Shown here piece by piece: positions 1 through 5,681 of a stretch of 6,996 nucleotides of DNA. Location of the stretch: NCBI GenBank assembly GCA_017615445.1, contig JAGAAD010000039.1, positions 1 to 6,996 of the forward strand, written 5' to 3'. The notes under the pieces were generated by a model. That model did no database searches and was not told the origin of the DNA. It saw only the letters and a program-made list of their open reading frames with translations. This DNA is from Bacteroidales bacterium. Lineage in GTDB: Bacteria > Bacteroidota > Bacteroidia > Bacteroidales > UBA932. The translations under genes and the position numbers were made by a program. Each line of letters starts with the position of its first letter. The stretch's first letter is position 1.

Positions 1-132
1 CAGGAAATCCACCAGCTCTTCTTCGACCTCCGCGAGCAGCTCGGTCAGACGATAATAATCGTTACCCACGACCCCGATCTCGCCGCGCTGTGCGACAGGG
101 AGTTGCATATGTGTGACGGAAGGTTTGTATAG
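1..132 (+). CDS. lolD: ABC transporter ATP-binding protein, C-terminal end (LolD-like), 5' partial
   Basis: The reading frame is open from base 1 and ends at TAG 130-132, giving the last 43 residues of a protein whose start lies outside the window. The fragment contains IIIVTHDPDLA, the end of an ABC ATPase nucleotide-binding domain. The histidine of THD (fragment residue 23) is the switch or H-loop residue that contacts the ATP gamma-phosphate. The tail ELHMCDGRFV is the usual closing strand of small export-type ATPases. The segment QLFFDLREQLGQT before the H-loop resembles LolD of Bacteroidales, the ATPase that powers lipoprotein release from the inner membrane. Walker A, Walker B and signature motifs are outside the window, so the ABC call is firm but LolD rather than a MacB- or FtsE-like relative is inferred from resemblance. 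No partner permease is visible. Confidence 0.72.
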   Translation, partial: QEIHQLFFDLREQLGQTIIIVTHDPDLAALCDRELHMCDGRFV

Positions 133-178
133 GAGGGGCGCGAGGTTATGGTCGGCATCAGCCGACCGGCCGGTCCGG

Positions 179-200
179 GTATTTTGCGTGAGCAAAATAC
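179..200. terminator. Perfect 9-bp hairpin with GTGA loop downstream of the ABC ATPase gene
   Basis: GTATTTTGC (179-187) pairs exactly with GCAAAATAC (192-200) around the 4-nt loop GTGA, which fits the stable GNRA tetraloop class. It lies 46 bp past the stop of the upstream gene. No T-tract follows on the plus strand (GAAAAGGAG follows), so classical intrinsic termination is doubtful. It may instead be a structural part of the surrounding element. Confidence 0.4.
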
Positions 201-227
201 GAAAAGGAGAAAAGGCCGCAGGGGGAT

Positions 228-248
228 TGGGGGATGCGTCATCCCCCA
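228..248. repeat. Perfect 9-bp G/C-rich hairpin with 3-nt loop
   Basis: TGGGGGATG (228-236) pairs with CATCCCCCA (240-248) across the loop CGT. It is the strongest stem in the gap between the ABC ATPase and transketolase genes. No T-tract follows. Its role is unknown; it may be part of a dispersed repeat or a leader structure. Confidence 0.5.
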
Positions 249-325
249 GTATGTAGGGAGGGGCCGGAAGGAGCGAAGCGACTGGAGTCATCGAAGGACG
301 AACAGCCGTCCGATTGTATTGAAAT

Positions 326-333
326 TATATTAG
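326..333 (+). promoter_or_regulatory. Weak candidate -7 element before the transketolase genes
   Basis: The 30 bases before the ATG at 342 form an AT-rich island after a GC-rich stretch. TATATTAG at 326-333 matches five of the six fixed positions of the Bacteroidota -7 consensus TAnnTTTG. No -33 TTTG/TTG at the usual spacing of about 20 bp was found; the nearest TTG (314-316) is too close. If real, it would give a transcript with a leader of only a few bases. Confidence 0.22.
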
Positions 334-341
334 TTATAACT

Positions 342-1181
342 ATGACCAATATCGAAACCCTACAAAAAACCGCCTCGCAGGTGCGGCGCGACATCGTAAG
401 GATGGTCGGCGCGGCCAAGTCTGGCCACCCGGGCGGCTCGCTCGGCATCACTGACGTGATGACCGCGCTGTATTTCAGTGAGATGCATCACGACCCGAAG
501 ACGTGGACACGCGACGGCAAGGGCCAGGACATGTTCGTCATTTCGGCCGGACATCTCGCCCCCGTCTACTACAGCGTCCTCGCACGCACCGGCTACTTCC
601 CGATCAGCGAGCTCGGCACGCTCCGTAAGTTCGGCACCCGCCTCCAGGGCCACCCCTGCGTGACGGACCACCTCCCCGGCGTGTTCCTTCCCTCCGGCTC
701 CCTCGGACAGGGCCTGTCCGCCGCTGCCGGCATGGCGCTCGGCAAGAAGCTGGACGGCGACCCGGGCAGGGTCTATGTCCTGATGGGCGACGGCGAAAGC
801 GAGGAAGGCCAGATCTGGGAGGCCGCGATGTGGGCTCCTTTCCATAAGCTGGATAACCTCGTCGCTTTCACAGACCTCAACGGCCAGCAGATAGACGGCC
901 CCACGACCACCATCACTGGCATCGATAACCTCAGCGACAAATGGTCAGCCTTCGGTTGGGACGTCATCGTCGCGGACGGCCACGACTTCGAGAGCATCCT
1001 GCAGGCCTTCGAACTGGCACATGCGCAGAACGGCAAGCCGAAGATGATACTCTTCAAGACCGAAATGGGCCATGGAGTGGACTTCATGGCAGGTACACAC
1101 AAATGGCACGGCAAGGCCCCGAACGCAGAAGAAGTGGAGAAGGCCCTCGCCCAGCTGGAAGAAACCTTAGGAGACTACTAG
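342..1181 (+). CDS. Transketolase, N-terminal subunit (TPP-binding)
   Basis: This is the 279-residue N-terminal half of a split transketolase. With the next gene it would form the enzyme that moves two-carbon ketol units between sugar phosphates in the non-oxidative pentose phosphate pathway, in the cytosol. Visible motifs are SGHPGGSLG at residues 27-35 with the conserved His29, SAGHLAPVYY from residue 68, and the thiamine pyrophosphate and metal motif GDGESEEG (149-156) ending with Asn180 in DLNGQQ, the 30-residue spacing expected from Asp150. MGHGVDFM (242-249) and HKWHGKAP (253-260) are also typical. Length fits split N-subunits. The frame stays open to an earlier ATG at 234, but those 36 residues come from the hairpin-rich repeat and have no transketolase character, so 342 was chosen. 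The second subunit follows after one base. Confidence 0.96.
   Translation: MTNIETLQKTASQVRRDIVRMVGAAKSGHPGGSLGITDVMTALYFSEMHHDPKTWTRDGKGQDMFVISAGHLAPVYYSVLARTGYFPISELGTLRKFGTRLQGHPCVTDHLPGVFLPSGSLGQGLSAAAGMALGKKLDGDPGRVYVLMGDGESEEGQIWEAAMWAPFHKLDNLVAFTDLNGQQIDGPTTTITGIDNLSDKWSAFGWDVIVADGHDFESILQAFELAHAQNGKPKMILFKTEMGHGVDFMAGTHKWHGKAPNAEEVEKALAQLEETLGDY
1169..1173 (+). promoter_or_regulatory. Shine-Dalgarno site for the transketolase C-terminal subunit
   Basis: AGGAG at 1169-1173, inside the last codons of the N-subunit gene, lies 9 bases before the ATG at 1183. It fixes that start. It is notable because none of the other gene starts in the window has a clear Shine-Dalgarno site. Confidence 0.7.
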
Positions 1182-1182
1182 T

Positions 1183-2136
1183 ATGAAGAAGTATATCGAT
1201 TCTGGAAAGAAGGACACCCGCAGCGGTTTCGGCGCGGGCCTTCTCGAGGCAGGCAAACGCGACAGCCGCGTGCTTGCTCTGACGGCAGACCTCAAGGGCT
1301 CCGTGAAGATGGACGCTTTTGCGGCAGAGTTCCCGGACAGGTTCATCCAGTGCGGAATCGCCGAGGCCAACATGGTCGGCGTGGCCGCAGGTCTGGCCAC
1401 CACGGGCAAAGTCCCGTTCATCGGCTCGTTCGCCGAGTTCGTGACCGGCCGTGTCTATGACCAGCTGCGCCAGGAGGTGGCGTATGGCCATACCAACGTC
1501 AAGATCGCCTCGTCCCATGCCGGCATCACCCTCGGCGAAGACGGCGCGACCCATCAGACCATGGAGGATGTCGCCCTCATGCGCGCCCTGCCCGGAATGA
1601 CGGTGCTCGTGCCCTGCGACTACAACCAGACCAAGAACGCCACCATCGCGGCAGCAGCCTACGACGGCCCGGTCTACATCCGTTTCGGCCGCCCGTCCGT
1701 GCCGAACTTCACGCCCGAGGACGAAGAGTTCGTAATCGGCAAAATCTATAATCTGAATGAAGGAAAGGACGTCACGCTCATCGCCAACGGCCACCTGGTC
1801 TGGGAGGCGCTGCTGGCAGCCGAGGCTCTCGAGGCTGAGGGCATCAGCGCCGAGGTGCTGAACATCCCCACGGTGAAACCTCTGGATGAGGCGGCGCTTA
1901 TCGCCTCGCTGAAGAAGACCGGCTGCGCGGTTGTCGCTGAAGAGCACAACATGGCAGGCGGGCTCGGAGAGGCGGTCGCCGCCGCGGCAGTCTCAGCGGC
2001 CCCAGTGCCCGTTGCCTTCGTCAACGGCCAGGACCGCTTCGGCCAGTCCGGCACCCCCGCGGAGCTCCTCGCCGCCTATGGCCTCAACGCCGAGGCCATC
2101 GCCGCCGCTGCGCGTGAAGTCCTGAAGCGCAAATAG
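1183..2136 (+). CDS. Transketolase, C-terminal subunit
   Basis: This 317-residue protein carries the pyrimidine-binding and C-terminal domains of transketolase. QCGIAEANMVGVAAGLA (residues 56-72) contains Glu61, the glutamate expected to activate the thiamine ring in the partner's active site. GEDGATHQTMED (118-129) is the classical substrate and cofactor loop. VYIRFGRP (164-171) closes the pyrimidine domain. From about residue 190 a C-terminal alpha/beta domain follows, with EEHNMAGGLGEAVA and GQDRFGQSGTPAELL typical of transketolase and DXS relatives. DXS is unlikely because the partner gene is a short transketolase-type N-subunit. It begins one base after the upstream stop and is surely co-transcribed and translationally linked. 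The C-terminus is alanine-rich and ends normally (EVLKRK). No missing catalytic residue was noticed. Confidence 0.96.
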   Translation: MKKYIDSGKKDTRSGFGAGLLEAGKRDSRVLALTADLKGSVKMDAFAAEFPDRFIQCGIAEANMVGVAAGLATTGKVPFIGSFAEFVTGRVYDQLRQEVAYGHTNVKIASSHAGITLGEDGATHQTMEDVALMRALPGMTVLVPCDYNQTKNATIAAAAYDGPVYIRFGRPSVPNFTPEDEEFVIGKIYNLNEGKDVTLIANGHLVWEALLAAEALEAEGISAEVLNIPTVKPLDEAALIASLKKTGCAVVAEEHNMAGGLGEAVAAAAVSAAPVPVAFVNGQDRFGQSGTPAELLAAYGLNAEAIAAAAREVLKRK

Positions 2137-2140
2137 TATT

Positions 2141-2173
2141 TGAGGGATAATGCCAAAAATGCGTTATCCCTCA
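2141..2173. terminator. 13-bp hairpin after transketolase, terminator-like
   Basis: The arms 2141-2153 (TGAGGGATAATGC) and 2161-2173 (GCGTTATCCCTCA) pair over 13 positions with one G-T wobble, around the loop CAAAAAT. It begins 5 bases after the transketolase stop. No T-tract follows, so it may be the first of a two-part terminator with the next hairpin, whose stem core it shares. Confidence 0.55.
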
Positions 2174-2183
2174 GCAAAATGAT

Positions 2184-2220
2184 GAGGGATGAGGTCAAAA
2201 TGGCCTCATCCCTCCGTTTT
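2184..2220 (+). terminator. 13-bp hairpin followed by a short T-tract, rho-independent terminator candidate
   Basis: The arms 2184-2196 (GAGGGATGAGGTC) and 2202-2214 (GGCCTCATCCCTC) pair over 13 positions with one G-T wobble and loop AAAAT, then CGTTTT at 2215-2220. This is the best terminator for the transketolase transcript. On the minus strand a TTTT follows the same stem at 2176-2179, so it could also stop the convergent tatC transcript. Confidence 0.6.
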
Positions 2221-2222
2221 AC

Positions 2223-2321
2223 CACACAAGGTGGAATCTCAGTGACGGGACCTTGTGTGTTATATGTCTTAGATTAAGGATTTTCGCGCAAGGTCCCCAG
2301 GTTAAAGTTCCACCTTGTGTG
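2223..2321. repeat. 99-bp palindrome of two inverted 37-bp units (REPIN-like)
   Basis: Two units, 2223-2259 and 2285-2321, are inverted copies separated by 25 bp. Each begins or ends with CACACAAGGTGGAA or its complement (14 bp identical) and shares GGGACCTTG plus a TGTG/CGCG end; only the central 10 bases differ. Each unit can fold alone (10-bp stem, 17-nt loop). Alternatively the whole element folds as one nested hairpin: 2223-2236 with 2308-2321 perfectly, and 2247-2259 with 2285-2297 with two wobbles. It lies between convergent genes, a usual site for REP/BIME elements. No transposase and no clear target duplication are visible. It may also act as a bidirectional terminator. Confidence 0.6.
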
Positions 2322-2336
2322 TTTGAGTGAAAAACG

Positions 2337-3098
2337 TTAATCCTCCGCGGGAGCGTTGCGGACCACCGCGATCGAAACCTCGTACAGCAAATAAAGAGGT
2401 AAAAAGACCACCGAAAGGGTGAAGGGATCGCCGGTGGGGGTTATGACGGCCGCCAAAATCAGCAAGATGACGATGGCGTGGCGGCGGTACTTGCGAAGCA
2501 TCTGCTTATTAACCAGGCCGAATTTCGATAGAACCCAAGCCAGCACCGGAAGTTCGAACACCAGACCCATAATGAATATTATCGACACGAAGGTCGAGAT
2601 GTAGGAATTCAGCGAAATCTGAGTCAGGATTCCAGTGCCGATATGATATCCAGCCAAAAACCTGAAGGTCAGGGGGAAGATAAGCAGATAGCCTACCGCG
2701 CAGCCGAGATAAAAGAGCAGAGCGACTGCCAGCATCGCCAGCCCCATGCCCTTTTTTTCGTTCTTGTACAGCGCGGGCTTGACAAACAGCCACACCTCGA
2801 CCAGCAGATAGGGAAAACCAACTACCAATGCCATCAAAAACGCAGTGCGCATATGCGTAAAAAACGGCGCGGTGACATTGATGTTGACTATATCTATCTT
2901 GAAATCTCCCGAGAACAGCCCTCCAAGCCACTTATAAACGAAAAACTCTCCGGTGGTGGGCGCCAGAATAACGGCGTCGAACAGCGAAGGCATCACTGCG
3001 AAGGCGGCCATAAACAAAACGAAGAGCGCAATCAGCGTTCTCAGAATAGACCAGCGGAGAACCTCCAGGTGGTCCCAGAAGGTCATCTCGCTAGACAT
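2337..3098 (-). CDS. tatC: Sec-independent protein translocase TatC
   Basis: This 253-residue polytopic inner-membrane protein is the receptor core of the twin-arginine translocase, which exports folded proteins. About six hydrophobic segments are visible (roughly residues 17-36, 84-104, 117-142, 165-190, 206-221 and 226-246). Family marks are FWDHLEVLR (7-15), TAPFFTHMRTAF (76-87), VKPALYKNEKK (106-116), with Glu114 at the signal-peptide-binding position known as E103 in E. coli, FELPV (181-185) and ITPTGDP (219-225). Length is normal. The oddity is the N-terminal motif, which is HLEVLR where the family usually has HLxELR; the glutamate equivalent to E. coli Glu15 is Val13. The ATG overlaps the end of tatA by 8 bases (ATGTCTAG), implying translational coupling. 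It is the last gene of the minus-strand operon. Confidence 0.95.
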   Translation of the reverse strand: MSSEMTFWDHLEVLRWSILRTLIALFVLFMAAFAVMPSLFDAVILAPTTGEFFVYKWLGGLFSGDFKIDIVNINVTAPFFTHMRTAFLMALVVGFPYLLVEVWLFVKPALYKNEKKGMGLAMLAVALLFYLGCAVGYLLIFPLTFRFLAGYHIGTGILTQISLNSYISTFVSIIFIMGLVFELPVLAWVLSKFGLVNKQMLRKYRRHAIVILLILAAVITPTGDPFTLSVVFLPLYLLYEVSIAVVRNAPAED

Positions 3099-3264
3099 CC
3101 AGATCGTTCTTGATTTCGTCCTCCACGTCCTTCACTCCCTCGCGGAAGCTTCGCACTCCCTTGCCGACGCTTTTCATAAGCTCCGGAATCTTCTTTCCGC
3201 CGAAAAGCAGCAGAACCACCAATGCGATTATGACTATCTCGCCTGTGCCGATGTTTCCTAACAT
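3091..3264 (-). CDS. tatA: Twin-arginine translocase subunit TatA
   Basis: A small gene of 57 codons, starting at CAT 3262-3264 on the minus strand and ending TAG at 3091. The protein has the full TatA plan: a short N-terminus with a polar residue (Glu9 in IGTGEIVII), one transmembrane helix at about residues 9-21, the FG hinge (Phe21-Gly22) with KKIPEL, and then an amphipathic charged helix (KSVGKGVRSFREGVKDVEDEI). TatA oligomers form the passage for folded substrates recruited by TatC. At 57 residues it is at the short end for the family, with almost no tail after the amphipathic helix. No separate TatB is seen here, so this subunit may serve both roles, as in minimal Tat systems. It starts 2 bp after the lepA stop and overlaps tatC by 8 bases. 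Confidence 0.93.
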   Translation of the reverse strand: MLGNIGTGEIVIIALVVLLLFGGKKIPELMKSVGKGVRSFREGVKDVEDEIKNDLDV

Positions 3265-3266
3265 AG

Positions 3267-5057
3267 CTATGAATCGAGTTTAAGGACTGCCATGAATGCG
3301 GACTGGGGAACCTGCACCGTGCCGATCTGGCGCATGCGCTTCTTTCCCTCCTTCTGCTTTTCCAGCAGCTTGCGCTTACGCGTCACGTCTCCGCCGTAGC
3401 ACTTCGCCGTGACGTCCTTGCGCACCTGCTTCACCGTCTCGCGGGCTATAATCTTCGCTCCGATGGCGGCCTGGATGGGGATGTCGAACTGCTGGCGGGG
3501 GATGAGCTCCTTCAGCTTCTCGCACATGCGGCGGCCGAAGGTGTAGGCGTTGTCCTCATGGATGAGGGTCGAGAGGGCGTCGGCCGGCTCGCCGTTGAGA
3601 AGAATGTCCAGACGCACCAGCCTGGCAGGGCGGAAGTCCGTGAGATGATAGTCGAATGAGGCGTAGCCCTTCGATATGGTCTTCAGCTTGTCGTAGAAAT
3701 CGAAGACTATCTCGGACAGCGGCAGGTCGTAGTTCAGCTCGATGCGGTCCGCCGTGATGTAGTGCTGGCTGATCAGCGTGCCGCGGCGGTCCAGGCAGAG
3801 CTTCATAATCGGCCCGAAGAACTCGGTCTTGCTGATAATCTGCGCGCGGATGTAGGGCTCTTCGATATGGTCTATGAGGGTGGGGGCCGGCATGCCCGAA
3901 GGGTTATGGACCGTGACCATCTCGCCCTGGGTGGTGTAGACGCGGTAAGAGACGTTCGGGACCGTGGTGATCACGTCCATGTCGAACTCGCGGAACAGGC
4001 GCTCCTGCACAATCTCGAGGTGCAGCAGGCCGAGGAAACCGCAGCGGAAGCCGGAACCCAGCGCGAGCGAGCTCTCGGGCTCGTAGAAGAACGACGCGTC
4101 GTTCAGCTTGAACTTCTCGAGCACGGCGCGCAGCTCTTCGAACTTGTCCGCCTGCACCGGGTACATGCCCGCGAAGACCATGGGCTTGACCTCCTCGAAG
4201 CCGGCGATCGCTTCGCTGCACGGCTCGGCGACGTGGGTGATCGTGTCGCCCACCTTCACCTCAACCGCGCTCTTGATGCCTGTGATTATATAGCCCACGT
4301 CGCCGGCCTCGATGCGCGCGGACGGGATGAGCTTCATCTTGAGGTAGCCCACTTCCTCCACGTCGTACTCCATGCCGGTGGCGAAGAACTTCACCTTGTC
4401 GCCCTTCGCGACCGAGCCGTTCTCCACTTTAAAATAGGCGATAACGCCGCGGAACGGGTTGAAGACGGAGTCGAAAATCAAAGCCTGAAGGGGCGCCGCG
4501 GGATCTGCCGACGGAGCGGGGATCTTCTCGACTATCGCGTCCAGAATCGGGGCCACGCCCTCGCCGGTGCGCGCTGAAATCTTGAAAACCTCCTCCGGCG
4601 AGCAGCCGAGCAGGTCGCACACCTCGTCGATCACAACCTCCACCTGCGCCGAGTCCATATCGATTTTATTCACCACCGGGATTATCTCGAGGCCGTGGTC
4701 GATGGCCATATAGAGGTTCGAGATGGTCTGCGCCTGCACACCCTGGGTGGCGTCCACCACCAGCAGCGCGCCTTCGCAGGAGGCTATCGAGCGTGAGACT
4801 TCGTAGGAGAAGTCCACATGGCCGGGAGTGTCGATAAGGTTCAGTTTGTAGAGCTCGCCGTGGTAGTGGTACTCCATCTGGATCGCGTGGCTCTTGATGG
4901 TAATGCCTTTCTCGCGCTCCAGGTCCATATCGTCCAGCACCTGATTCTCCATGTCCCGCGCGGACAGGGTCTGCGTGAGCTCGAGGAGGCGGTCGGCCAG
5001 GGTGCTTTTGCCGTGGTCGATGTGCGCGATGATACAGAAGTTACGGATGTTGCTCAT
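3267..5057 (-). CDS. lepA: Translation elongation factor 4 (EF4, LepA)
   Basis: This 596-residue translational GTPase is a normal-length LepA. The G domain is at the N-terminus: AHIDHGKS (11-18, G1), REKGITI (48-54, G2), DTPGH (76-80, G3), NKID (130-133, G4) and SART for G5. The EF-G-like domains follow, then the LepA-specific C-terminal domain with [20 protein letters not shown] and [20 protein letters not shown] near the end. EF4 acts on the ribosome; its proposed roles are back-translocation or rescue of stalled complexes and a role in initiation or biogenesis. In some bacteria it is membrane-associated and sits beside the signal peptidase gene lepB; here it is instead followed at 2 bp by tatA and tatC. 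The start CAT 5055-5057 matches the conserved [12 protein letters not shown] opening. No Shine-Dalgarno is visible, but an exact Bacteroidota -7 motif lies just upstream. Confidence 0.98.
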   Translation of the reverse strand: MSNIRNFCIIAHIDHGKSTLADRLLELTQTLSARDMENQVLDDMDLEREKGITIKSHAIQMEYHYHGELYKLNLIDTPGHVDFSYEVSRSIASCEGALLVVDATQGVQAQTISNLYMAIDHGLEIIPVVNKIDMDSAQVEVVIDEVCDLLGCSPEEVFKISARTGEGVAPILDAIVEKIPAPSADPAAPLQALIFDSVFNPFRGVIAYFKVENGSVAKGDKVKFFATGMEYDVEEVGYLKMKLIPSARIEAGDVGYIITGIKSAVEVKVGDTITHVAEPCSEAIAGFEEVKPMVFAGMYPVQADKFEELRAVLEKFKLNDASFFYEPESSLALGSGFRCGFLGLLHLEIVQERLFREFDMDVITTVPNVSYRVYTTQGEMVTVHNPSGMPAPTLIDHIEEPYIRAQIISKTEFFGPIMKLCLDRRGTLISQHYITADRIELNYDLPLSEIVFDFYDKLKTISKGYASFDYHLTDFRPARLVRLDILLNGEPADALSTLIHEDNAYTFGRRMCEKLKELIPRQQFDIPIQAAIGAKIIARETVKQVRKDVTAKCYGGDVTRKRKLLEKQKEGKKRMRQIGTVQVPQSAFMAVLKLDS

Positions 5058-5064
5058 GTAGCGA

Positions 5065-5072
5065 CAAATATA
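5065..5072 (-). promoter_or_regulatory. Candidate -7 promoter element before lepA (TATATTTG)
   Basis: On the minus strand TATATTTG matches the Bacteroidota sigma-70 -7 consensus TAnnTTTG exactly. It sits in the 21-bp gap between the yidD stop and the lepA start, only 7 bases before the lepA ATG. No convincing -33 TTTG was seen about 20 bp upstream, inside the yidD end. If active, it would give lepA-tatA-tatC an internal, nearly leaderless transcript. Confidence 0.32.
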
Positions 5073-5078
5073 ACAATT

Positions 5079-5321
5079 TTACGGCACAGGGTCATAACCG
5101 CTCCCGCCCCAGGGGTGGCAGCGCAGAATCCTGCGAAGCGACAGCCAGAAACCCTTGAAGGGGCCGTACTTTCTGAAAGCCTCCAGGGCATATTGCGAGC
5201 AGGTGGGGGTGAAGCGGCAGGTCGGCCCGCCTTTCAGCGGCGAGATGCAGATCTGATAGAACTTTATCAGAAGAATAAAAGGTGCCGCCAGCACCTTCTT
5301 CACCACCTCCCAGAACTTCAT
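5079..5321 (-). CDS. yidD: Membrane protein insertion efficiency factor YidD
   Basis: An 80-residue protein of the YidD (DUF37) family, which associates with the inner membrane and assists YidC/Sec-dependent insertion of membrane proteins. The N-terminus is a hydrophobic or amphipathic helix ([21 protein letters not shown], about residues 6-26). It is followed by the family core [15 protein letters not shown] with Cys35 and Cys41, [22 protein letters not shown] with Cys68, and the closing GGSGYDPVP. The frame is open upstream to 5396, but the added residues overlap rnpA and have no family resemblance. The start at 5321 gives MKFWEVVKK and the classical 4-bp ATGA overlap with the rnpA stop. 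The rnpA-yidD pairing is widely conserved in bacteria. Confidence 0.95.
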   Translation of the reverse strand: MKFWEVVKKVLAAPFILLIKFYQICISPLKGGPTCRFTPTCSQYALEAFRKYGPFKGFWLSLRRILRCHPWGGSGYDPVP

Positions 5322-5677
5322 AGCCTGGAAGAGATTTTGCCGAGTAATTCCCCGACTTCCGCATACAGGACGTCGAAGGGCAAAACCTCGGGCCAATTAT
5401 AAGCTATCATAAAATCAACCCCGCAAGCTGTGAGCAGTTCTTTCTGCAGGCGGTAGCTCTCGCGCAGGCGGCGCTTCAGAAGATTGCGCTTGACAGCCCG
5501 TTTGAAATACTTTTTCGGCACGCTCACCAGAAGGCGGTTCAACTCCCCGTCCGAGGCCGCCCAGCAATACTTCAGATGAGCGGTAGTGCCCCATCGTCCG
5601 CCGTCGAGAAGGCGGGCGACGGCAGTCTTTCCGCTCAGCCTTTCGGCCTTGCTGAAGGTGTGCCTGACGCCATCCAT
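5318..5677 (-). CDS. rnpA: Ribonuclease P protein component RnpA
   Basis: A 119-residue basic protein, the RNase P subunit that helps the catalytic RNA bind pre-tRNA 5' leaders. The N-terminal TFSKAERL (residues 7-14) supplies the usual aromatic leader contact (Phe8), and [19 protein letters not shown] (58-76) is the RNR signature helix. [12 protein letters not shown] before it is also typical. The C-terminal part matches the ferredoxin-like fold (DFMIAYN). Length is average. Its start lies 4 bp after the hemD stop and its stop overlaps the yidD start. There is no rpmH upstream: the usual rpmH-rnpA pairing of many bacteria is replaced by a HemD-family gene, an order I recall from Bacteroidales genomes. 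The RNase P RNA gene is not in this window. Confidence 0.94.
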   Translation of the reverse strand: MDGVRHTFSKAERLSGKTAVARLLDGGRWGTTAHLKYCWAASDGELNRLLVSVPKKYFKRAVKRNLLKRRLRESYRLQKELLTACGVDFMIAYNWPEVLPFDVLYAEVGELLGKISSRL

Positions 5678-5681
5678 AGGA

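Larger units (their letters stand above)
148..311. repeat. Hairpin-rich intergenic element, possible dispersed repeat
   Basis: The 209-bp gap 133-341 holds no gene I can support, but is packed with perfect short inverted repeats. They are GGTCGGC/GCCGACC (150-156 with 161-167), a 12-bp palindrome GACCGGCCGGTC (164-175), a 9-bp stem at 179-200, a 9-bp stem at 228-248 and GGACG/CGTCC (296-300 with 307-311). A purine-rich stretch (201-233) and GAGCGAAGCGACTGGAGTC (271-289) lie between them. Density and composition differ from the flanking coding DNA and suggest a structured RNA or a REP/MITE-like repeat. No copy elsewhere can be tested from this window. It could also be the 3' untranslated and terminator region of the upstream ABC gene. 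Confidence 0.45.

Noticed and set aside
360..845. 161-codon minus-strand frame
   Set aside because: It is antisense to the transketolase N-subunit with its clear motifs; composition is that of a shadow frame.
1084..1947. 287-codon minus-strand frame
   Set aside because: It is antisense across both transketolase genes, with no domain signature; explained by the codon bias of the opposite strand.
2216..2326. Target-site duplication flanking the 99-bp palindrome (GTTTTA left, GTTTGA right)
   Set aside because: The match is imperfect, AT-rich and partly inside the repeat edge, too weak to call.
2321..2336. Minus-strand CGTTTTT (2329-2336) just after the tatC stop, as a terminator T-tract
   Set aside because: The T-run comes before, not after, the palindrome in the direction of tatC transcription, so it is not a classical intrinsic terminator arrangement.
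2643..3113. 156-codon plus-strand frame opposite tatC
   Set aside because: It is rich in Gln, Arg and His, the mirror of hydrophobic codons on the other strand; not a gene.
3762..4577. 271-codon open frame on the plus strand
   Set aside because: It lies wholly antisense to lepA, is rich in Arg, Leu, Glu and His as expected of a shadow frame in GC-rich DNA, and shows no recognisable domain.
5322..5396. In-frame N-terminal extension of YidD
   Set aside because: These 25 codons overlap rnpA and have no YidD character; the ATGA overlap start at 5321 fits the family.
4818..5402. 194-codon plus-strand frame across the lepA-yidD junction
   Set aside because: It is antisense to lepA and yidD, both of which have full family motifs; no start signal.
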